DNA from: Chloroflexota bacterium
GTDB taxonomy: Bacteria; Chloroflexota; Anaerolineae; Anaerolineales; Anaerolineaceae
Length of the DNA: 64,000 nt
Reading direction: 5' to 3'
NCBI GenBank assembly: GCA_029265085.1
Contig: JAJUJY010000002.1
Span: 1 to 64,000 of the forward strand
Within the stretch, counting starts at the first letter, position 1. Each line of letters opens with the position of its first letter. This document shows positions 58,714 through 64,000 of the stretch, one piece after another. The notes beneath the pieces were generated by a model. That model saw only the letters and a program-made list of their open reading frames with translations, did no database searches and was not told where the DNA came from. The translations under genes were made by a program, and so were the position numbers.

Positions 58714-59280
58714 ATGAAACTGATCGTTGGTATGACTGGGGCAAGCGGCAGCATTTTGGGGATTCGTTTGTTAGAGGCAATGCGCAGTTTTCCAACCTGT
58801 GAAACGCACCTGGTACTTTCGGAACAGGCTCGCCAAACGTTAACCATTGAAACAACGTATAGCGTGGGCGAGGTCGAGGCATTGGCGCATTTCGTTTATT
58901 CCGCGAATGATTTTGGAGCGGCTATTTCCAGCGGCTCATTCCGAACAGACGGCATGGTGATTATGCCGTGTACGATGAAAACCCTGGCTGGTATTGCCAG
59001 CGGATTTTCTGACAATCTTGTGCTTAGGGCAGCGGACGTATGCTTAAAGGAACGGAGAAAGCTGGTGCTGGTTCCGCGAGAAGCACCGCTTAGCGCTATT
59101 CATTTGGAAAATATGCTCAAGGTGACCCAGTGCGGGGCGGTGGTCATCCCGGCAGTGATGACATTTTATAACCCGCCCGCAGGGGTGACGGAGATGACTA
59201 ATTACTTGATTGGCAAGGTGTTGATGCAGTTTGGGCTGGAATTGCCGGAATTCCGTGCCTGGCAGGGTAAACAACAATGA
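58714..59280 (+). CDS. ubiX: UbiX-family flavin prenyltransferase
   Basis: This 188-residue enzyme has the signature KLIVGMTGASGSILGIRLLEAM at its start and VIMPCTMKTLAGIASGFSDNLVLRAADVCLKERRKLVLVPREAPL in the middle, both standard for UbiX. It joins a dimethylallyl group to FMN, making the prenylated flavin used by UbiD-type decarboxylases. GGAGGAGGTGG precedes the ATG. The next gene overlaps its stop (ATGA) and resembles LpdD. No UbiD-type gene lies in the window, so the decarboxylase would have to be elsewhere in the genome. Confidence 0.95.
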   Translation: MKLIVGMTGASGSILGIRLLEAMRSFPTCETHLVLSEQARQTLTIETTYSVGEVEALAHFVYSANDFGAAISSGSFRTDGMVIMPCTMKTLAGIASGFSDNLVLRAADVCLKERRKLVLVPREAPLSAIHLENMLKVTQCGAVVIPAVMTFYNPPAGVTEMTNYLIGKVLMQFGLELPEFRAWQGKQQ

Positions 59281-59672
59281 AGGATCTTCAAGTACTGCAA
59301 AGCCGGCATTTCTGCAACGGTGAATGGCCGTACCAGGTGGAAGCACTGGTGGTGCAGGTGGGCACGGATTGGGTGGTCGTTGTGGGGGGCAGCCAGCGTT
59401 ACCATACGGGCGCGGTGGCGGTTGGCACTGCCCACCCGGCTTTGAAAGACCCAACCCATGTGGAATCAACCGCCTCGGTGATTACTGTCACCGGTCACAA
59501 AGAAGACCAGTTAGCCCGTCAGGCCGCCTTAACTTTGGCAAAACAATGGCAGGCAGCGGTTACGGTTACAGTTGGCATCCACATGGATCAAGCTGCACCC
59601 GGTGATATTGAACGATTGGTTCATCATTTTCACCAGCTAATTGAGGATATTGCCGGAACAGTCAACCAATAA
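59277..59672 (+). CDS. LpdD-like protein, probable prenylated-flavin accessory
   Basis: This 131-residue protein starts inside the ubiX stop codon. It resembles LpdD, a small protein described with the gallate decarboxylase system and thought to chaperone prenylated flavin. Visible features are WVVVVGGSQRYHTGAVAVGTAHP, a TASVITVTGHKEDQLARQAA stretch and a TVGIHMDQAAPGDIERLV ending. The strict overlap with ubiX supports a shared function. I know of no catalytic residues. An unrelated small alpha/beta protein remains possible. Confidence 0.6.
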   Translation: MKDLQVLQSRHFCNGEWPYQVEALVVQVGTDWVVVVGGSQRYHTGAVAVGTAHPALKDPTHVESTASVITVTGHKEDQLARQAALTLAKQWQAAVTVTVGIHMDQAAPGDIERLVHHFHQLIEDIAGTVNQ

Positions 59673-59682
59673 GCGGGGGGGT

Positions 59683-61095
59683 ATGCGCGTTCGAGCCTGG
59701 TTGGATCAGTGGAAGCGGGAGCCCTGGGTGATCTGGAAAAAGGTCAGCCCGGACCGCGATCTTTTCATCCAGGTACGCCAGCCGCTGGTCCTGCTGGGGG
59801 CCTTGCTGGCTGCTGTATGCTATGTCTTATTCCCGAATAAAATCACTTCCAGTGTGTTTTTCTTGTTTGCCGGCTGGATCGGAGTGAGTTTTTGGTGGTC
59901 TAGAGAACTGATCAGGAAGGTGCATGCCCGCCGGATTTTGCGATATGCGGCGGTTCAGGTGGGAGATGAATTGGAAGAACGAGTCGTTCTGAAAAATGAT
60001 TCGTTTCTAAGTTTAATTTGGGTAGAGCTGATGGATCGCTCGGATTTGCCGGGCTATAACCTGGCTTCCGTTCGAGCAGTAGGGGGGATAAGTGAAGTGG
60101 AATGGCGTACTCACGCAATTTGCGAACGGCGGGGGGTGTTTGTTTTGGGCCCCTGGGAACTGCGCACGGCTGACCCTTTTCACCTGTTTAATATCCGCCA
60201 GATTTATAAAAGTAAGAAGGAATTGCTGGTTTACCCGCCGCTTGTAGATTTGAAATTGCATTCACAGGTGCAATCTGTTCAATCCGGAGATTTGCGCCGG
60301 ATGAACCAACCGCTGGCCGCCGAGACGATGCTGGCGGCCGGAACGCGAATTTTTCAGCCAGGTGATCCGCTCCGGCACGTCCATTGGCCAACGTCTGCCC
60401 GCCGCAATACGTTGTTTGTGAAAACCTTTGAACCAGAAGCAATCTCACGTATCTGGTTGGTGCCGGATTGTGATGCTCGTGTACACAACGGGGTCGGTGC
60501 CCTCTCTACCCTGGAGGCAGAGATTATGTTGACTGCAACGATTGCGGCACAGCGATTGCAAGATCAGCTCCAGGTAGGGCTGCTTGCATACGGTGCGGAA
60601 CAGGAAATTTTGCTTCCGCAGCGCAGCCCGGCGCAGCTATGGCCGATTTTGCGCAGCCTGGCACGTTTGCAGTCGGGGAATAGCTGGTCATTGTCAGAGG
60701 TGATTGAGCAAATCCGACCGTTGGTTTCATTCCGCGACCGGCTGGTAGTCCTGACACCTTCTCTACATCCTGAGTGGCCTCAAATATTGCAGCGAATCAG
60801 TGCCGGGCGGCAGTCTGGCGCAGCAGAAGTGTATTTAATGGGTGCTGATTTACCGCAGCAAGAAGCAAAAGTGGATTCATTCGTGCACATGCTCAACCGG
60901 ATTGGCTTTTATGCGCAGCCGGTTTGGTTGAAGGATTTGCGGCCAGTGCGCGGTACATATGGGGAGGTCAGCCGTTGGGAGTTTAAAGCCCTGGCAACCG
61001 GGCGGCTGCATGTACGCCATTCGCCCCGGCTGGCGGATGCAGAGGAGTCAGCCACAGGTGCAGCGGTATCCTGGAAAAGAGGAGAGCCGGAATGA
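59683..61095 (+). CDS. DUF58 domain protein
   Basis: This protein is 470 residues from the ATG at 59683, preceded by a GGGGGG box; an open frame 14 codons longer overlaps the upstream gene. Two membrane spans (about 33-70) are followed by a soluble region with the DUF58 motif GTRIFQPGDPLRHVHWPTSARRNTL near 205-235. A vWA-like fold follows, with a DCDAR metal-site-like stretch. DUF58 proteins usually accompany a MoxR-type ATPase and a transglutaminase-like protein. The latter is next here, overlapping by 4 nt; the ATPase is not in the window. The complex may act in envelope processes. Confidence 0.88.
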   Translation: MRVRAWLDQWKREPWVIWKKVSPDRDLFIQVRQPLVLLGALLAAVCYVLFPNKITSSVFFLFAGWIGVSFWWSRELIRKVHARRILRYAAVQVGDELEERVVLKNDSFLSLIWVELMDRSDLPGYNLASVRAVGGISEVEWRTHAICERRGVFVLGPWELRTADPFHLFNIRQIYKSKKELLVYPPLVDLKLHSQVQSVQSGDLRRMNQPLAAETMLAAGTRIFQPGDPLRHVHWPTSARRNTLFVKTFEPEAISRIWLVPDCDARVHNGVGALSTLEAEIMLTATIAAQRLQDQLQVGLLAYGAEQEILLPQRSPAQLWPILRSLARLQSGNSWSLSEVIEQIRPLVSFRDRLVVLTPSLHPEWPQILQRISAGRQSGAAEVYLMGADLPQQEAKVDSFVHMLNRIGFYAQPVWLKDLRPVRGTYGEVSRWEFKALATGRLHVRHSPRLADAEESATGAAVSWKRGEPE

Positions 61096-63320
61096 GTGAG
61101 CGGGTATTAGGCTGGCTTTTCCACCAGGTGCAAAAAATCTGGGTGCCGTGGCTGCTGCTGGCCGGGGTCTGCCTGCCTTTTGTGCAAAGCATTCGTCTGG
61201 CCCGGTGGGTTTATGACGACCAGCCAATTACTCAAGCAATTTGGGTTGGATTGTTGTTGGGGTGGCTGCTCAGCCGGACAAAATTTCCCGGGTGGGCGGC
61301 AGGTGTGTATTCGTTCTTGCTTTCCTGGGGATTTGCCGGGCAATCCCTGGGTAAGGTTTGGCCGGATGGCGCATTTTCCGGATATTGGGAATGGGCGAGG
61401 CAGGCTAATATCCATATTTTTCAGTTTATAGCCCGTCTGACCGAATGGACGCAAGCTGTCTTTCAGGGGCGAACGCTGGATGATCAGGGCTTTTTTGTAC
61501 TGTTAATGATCCTGGCTGGCTGGAACGCAACGGTCTGGTTGGTTTGGTGGATGGAGCGCAGAAAACAAGCCTTACCGGGAGTGTTGGTGTACAGTTTGCT
61601 GCTGGCATTAAATATTTACCTCAGCCAACAAACAGTATTTTATATGGTTTGGTTTGGCTTTTGCGCAGTGTTGATGGTCGCCCGGACGGCTTCGACTCAC
61701 GTTCATCTGGATTGGGACCGGCGCAAGGTGGATTATCCGGAAGATTTAGCTCTGGAATGGTCTGCCAGCGCCGTAAGTGTTGCGCTTTTGGTGTGTCTGG
61801 TTGCCTTGTTGGCTGCCCAATTTGCTAATCCGGTGGGCTGGGGCGAGGTTTCCGATTGGGTGAAGAGCTGGCGCAAGCAGGCGGCTGAAACCACCGAACG
61901 GTTGTTTCCCGGGGTGAATCCGCCTAGTTTGCCGGCAGTGGGGCTGTTGGTGGAAACACCGAACCTTTCCCAGATTGGCCGCCCGCTTCCACGCAGCCAG
62001 GATACGGTGATGCTGGTCACGATCAGCGATCCACCACCGCCGCCTGCAGAGGCAGGCATCAGCGCCCCAGGAAAAACCCATTACTGGCGCAGTGAGATCT
62101 ATCAAACATATACCGGGCGCGGTTGGGAACCAGCCGCTCTTTCTGATGGCAGTTTCATGGCGGAACCGCTCCCGGATCCTCCGCTTGGGCGTTATCTGCT
62201 GCATCAGCAGGTGCAAATGATTGCGGAGCATGCAGAGGCTTTGTTCTCAGTGAATAACCCGGTTTGGACGGCGACAGACGGTGTGACTGCTCAAACAACT
62301 GCTGAAGGGAGCTTGCTGCTGCGCGGCGCACCAGAACAATACGAGCTTCTTTCCTGGGTATCTGATTTTCGTGCAGAGCAGCTCCAGGACGCAGGGGAAT
62401 TATACCCGCCTGAAATTATCACAGCATATTTGCAATTAACACCAGATCTACCAGAAAGGGTCCGCTCGTTAGCTCGCCGTGTGGCCGGAGATGCCGAAGC
62501 TCCTTATGACAAGGCAGTGTTGGTACAGGAATATCTGCGCGGTATGTACGTGTATAGCCTGGATGCGCCGTTAACACCTGAAGGCCGTGATGTAGTGGAT
62601 GTGTTTTTGTTCTCGGATACGGGCGGTTTTTGCACGCATTTTGCCTCGGCTATGGTGGTGATGCTGCGTTCGTTGGGAGTGCCAAGCCGGGTGGTGACCG
62701 GGTATGCGATGGGTTGGTATGACGCTGAATTGGGGGCGTACCGTGTTCCGGCATCTGCGGCGCATGCCTGGGTGGAAGTGTATTTCCCCGGCCTGGGTTG
62801 GGTGGAGTTTGAGCCGACCGCTGCGGTGGGAACGATTAACTATCCGGCAGAGCAGGAAGCGGTCGGTGCTGTTCCTGTTACTGCATCCGCAAAGCCTGCC
62901 AGTTCGTTTCGGTGGCTCCTGCTCCTGTTGGTTTTGCTGGCTGCCGGGTTGGTGTGGATGGGCTGGCTGCTGCTGCGGAACGGGTTCTTGTCCGGAGGCG
63001 CACCCAAAGGGAAGGCGCAAGGGCTGTACCGCCAGGTACGGCGTGGATTGGGCTGGGTGGGCATGAGCTCGTCCAGCAGTACAACCCCTGCGGAGTTCCT
63101 GGTACAGTGGGAGGCGGATTTGGGATCTTCACCGCACCTGAACCGGGCGCTGCACCAGGCTACCCGTCTGTTTGAATCGGCGGAATTTACCCAGCGTTTG
63201 CCTGCGGAAAGTGAAGTGCTGGAAGCGCGCCGGTTGTGGCGGATTTCCTGGTGGGAATGGGTTAAGTTGGGAGTAAAACGGCTGGTAAAAAGGCGTATTC
63301 GTAAAGCACAGCGGAAATGA
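61092..63320 (+). CDS. Membrane transglutaminase-like protein (TgpA/DUF3488 type)
   Basis: This 742-residue protein has an N-terminal membrane region of about six to seven spans (to about 240), an external transglutaminase-like domain and a further span at about 608-628. The papain-like triad is readable: Cys in GGFCTHFASAMVVMLRSLG, His in AHAWVEVYFP and Asp/Glu in WVEFEPT. The PSRVVTGYAMGWY segment between is standard. A C-terminal cytoplasmic DUF4129-like tail (TPAEFLVQWEADLG) closes it. It may act as a protease or protein cross-linker at the cell surface. The start overlaps the DUF58 stop (ATGA), so the pair is coupled. Confidence 0.9.
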   Translation: MSERVLGWLFHQVQKIWVPWLLLAGVCLPFVQSIRLARWVYDDQPITQAIWVGLLLGWLLSRTKFPGWAAGVYSFLLSWGFAGQSLGKVWPDGAFSGYWEWARQANIHIFQFIARLTEWTQAVFQGRTLDDQGFFVLLMILAGWNATVWLVWWMERRKQALPGVLVYSLLLALNIYLSQQTVFYMVWFGFCAVLMVARTASTHVHLDWDRRKVDYPEDLALEWSASAVSVALLVCLVALLAAQFANPVGWGEVSDWVKSWRKQAAETTERLFPGVNPPSLPAVGLLVETPNLSQIGRPLPRSQDTVMLVTISDPPPPPAEAGISAPGKTHYWRSEIYQTYTGRGWEPAALSDGSFMAEPLPDPPLGRYLLHQQVQMIAEHAEALFSVNNPVWTATDGVTAQTTAEGSLLLRGAPEQYELLSWVSDFRAEQLQDAGELYPPEIITAYLQLTPDLPERVRSLARRVAGDAEAPYDKAVLVQEYLRGMYVYSLDAPLTPEGRDVVDVFLFSDTGGFCTHFASAMVVMLRSLGVPSRVVTGYAMGWYDAELGAYRVPASAAHAWVEVYFPGLGWVEFEPTAAVGTINYPAEQEAVGAVPVTASAKPASSFRWLLLLLVLLAAGLVWMGWLLLRNGFLSGGAPKGKAQGLYRQVRRGLGWVGMSSSSSTTPAEFLVQWEADLGSSPHLNRALHQATRLFESAEFTQRLPAESEVLEARRLWRISWWEWVKLGVKRLVKRRIRKAQRK

Positions 63321-63359
63321 GGTAATTTGCTGAAAGTTATCAGTGAAATTCTGCGAGTC

Positions 63360-63389
63360 TTGACGGGGTTTAATGACGTATGCTATACT
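63360..63389 (+). promoter_or_regulatory. Promoter of the third ABC-F gene leader
   Basis: TTGACG (63360-63365) and TATACT (63384-63389) are spaced by 18 nt, with an extended -10 (TGC just before). Transcription would begin near 63396, 220 bases before the ABC-F start. Confidence 0.65.
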
Positions 63390-63418
63390 CATCCCAGGTA
63401 ATTAGAAAAGGAAGCTTA

Positions 63419-63499
63419 ATGGTCCGAAACACAGTTCACAATTCCTGGTTAAACAGCGCCGCCTGGGTTAAGGTGGGGTTGTTTGGGGTTGAACTGTAA
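63419..63499 (+). CDS. Putative 26-residue leader peptide of the ABC-F gene
   Basis: An ATG frame of 26 codons has AAAAGGA at 63406-63412, six bases upstream. It begins MVRNTVHNSW and ends LFGVEL, with two Trp residues. It sits between promoter and terminator ahead of the ABC-F gene, as a ribosome-sensing leader would. The peptide is inferred; its sequence shows no family likeness that I recognise. Confidence 0.5.
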   Translation: MVRNTVHNSWLNSAAWVKVGLFGVEL

Positions 63500-63506
63500 C
63501 GGCAAA

Positions 63507-63570
63507 AGGATCGGCTGCTTTGTTTCGATGATCCTCCGGCTGCGGTGAAACCCCGCGGCCGTTTTATTTT
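63507..63570 (+). terminator. Intrinsic terminator with a duplicated arm before the ABC-F start
   Basis: The stem CGGCTGCGG (63537-63545) with CCGCGGCCG (63553-63561), one G-T pair, is followed by TTTTATTTT. A second CGGCTGC at 63512-63518 can compete for the right arm. AGGATC (63507-63512) with GATCCT (63530-63535) forms another alternative stem. Confidence 0.7.
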
Positions 63571-63616
63571 CCAGGCTGCCGAGAGGTTTATATCCCTGGA
63601 GTTTTTGGAGGTCATC

Positions 63617-64000
63617 ATGTTTCAAGTTCACCAACTATCAAAATCCTACGGGATCCAAACCGTCATTGAGAAAATCACATTTTCCATTTTGCCCGGCGAG
63701 CGGGTCGGCCTGGTGGGACCCAACGGCTGCGGTAAGACCACTTTGCTGCGCATGATCATGGGCGAGGAAGAAGCCGATCAGGGTTCCATCAGCCTGGCTC
63801 CGGGAGCAACCCTGGGCTATCTCCCCCAGGGATTAACCGCTGATCTTTCGCTCTCCCTGGAAGAATATTTACTGTCTGGCATCCCCGCTGTGGAGCAGGC
63901 CCGCAGGGCATTAATCCATTGGGAGGCTGAACTTGCTCAGGGGCATAATGATTCGCATGCTCTGGAACAGTACGGCGAGGCGCTGAGCCGCTTTGAGACG
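63617..64000 (+). CDS. ABC-F family ATPase, N-terminal part
   Basis: The gene runs off the right edge; 128 codons are visible. The start ATG at 63617 has GGAGG at 63607-63611. The sequence contains Walker A GPNGCGKTT at about residues 34-42 and the ATLGYLPQGLTADLS region that follows in ABC-F proteins. It is closest in the window to the gene at 38937, which has a similar VGYLPQGLAF. Both also share the leader-terminator layout. The linker and second ATPase domain are outside the window. It probably acts on the ribosome. Confidence 0.9.
   Translation, partial: MFQVHQLSKSYGIQTVIEKITFSILPGERVGLVGPNGCGKTTLLRMIMGEEEADQGSISLAPGATLGYLPQGLTADLSLSLEEYLLSGIPAVEQARRALIHWEAELAQGHNDSHALEQYGEALSRFET

Noticed and set aside
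1..64000. tRNA, rRNA, CRISPR array, transposase or integrase genes
   Set aside because: I looked through the intergenic gaps and reading frames and saw no cloverleaf, repeat-spacer pattern or mobile-element protein.

Overview
The window reads as ordinary chromosome of a bacterium, most likely a member of the Chloroflexota near class Anaerolineae. This is inferred from gene content: an ECF sigma factor coupled to a DUF5667/DUF5666-type membrane protein, a HerA-NurA pair with a separate HAS-barrel protein, MmyB-like regulation, several ABC-F ATPases, Glu/Asp-tRNA amidotransferase genes and many polytopic glycosyltransferase-like proteins. Base composition is mixed and the codon style is even throughout. 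I see no rRNA, tRNA, CRISPR array, insertion sequence or prophage.

Layout. 1-3.7 kb: the end of gatA, three translationally coupled DUF4870-type membrane genes, then gatB. 3.8-6.6 kb: a minus-strand ABC-2 exporter operon with its own consensus promoter. 6.9-10.5 kb: an acetyltransferase, a DUF5666-repeat lipoprotein, and the sigma/DUF5667 pair. 10.6-13.3 kb: a HIT hydrolase, xseAB and a divergent-PAP2 membrane protein. 13.3-19.0 kb: a minus-strand nurA / HAS-barrel / GT39-like / herA operon. 19.0-22.7 kb: a Tat-exported multicopper oxidase behind a long leader, then an alcohol dehydrogenase. 22.7-24 kb: a gene-free stretch with two promoter-plus-hairpin units, then a DUF2807 lipoprotein. 24-30.4 kb: an ABC exporter, NUDIX, an Ntn-hydrolase-like protein, an aminotransferase, a P-loop kinase and an alpha/beta hydrolase. 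30.5-34.9 kb: a large 7TM-PAS-GAF-GGDEF protein and a membrane protein. 35-38.7 kb: a TIM-barrel protein and an EIIC-like permease divergent from an MmyB-like regulator. 38.7-50.5 kb: an ABC-F gene, an M24 peptidase, a GT4, a HAD phosphatase, a large membrane protein, a GTPase, a lipid acyltransferase / CDP-alcohol transferase pair and a hydrolase. 50.8-54.5 kb: a peptide-type ABC importer without ATPases. 54.7-64 kb: an Lrp-type regulator and a second ABC-F, a GT2, a C39-like peptidase, ubiX with an LpdD-like gene, a DUF58/transglutaminase pair, and the start of a third ABC-F gene.

The most notable signal is regulatory. Two of the three ABC-F genes are preceded by a promoter, a short reading frame with its own ribosome binding site, and an intrinsic terminator placed before the true start codon. 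That is the layout of ribosome-mediated transcription attenuation known for antibiotic-responsive ABC-F genes. Other points worth a second look are a PTS EIIC-like permease with an added soluble domain and no visible phosphotransferase partner, a membrane glycosyltransferase inside a DNA-end-resection operon, four DUF4870 copies between gatA and gatB, and two apparently non-coding promoter/hairpin units at 22.8-23.1 kb.
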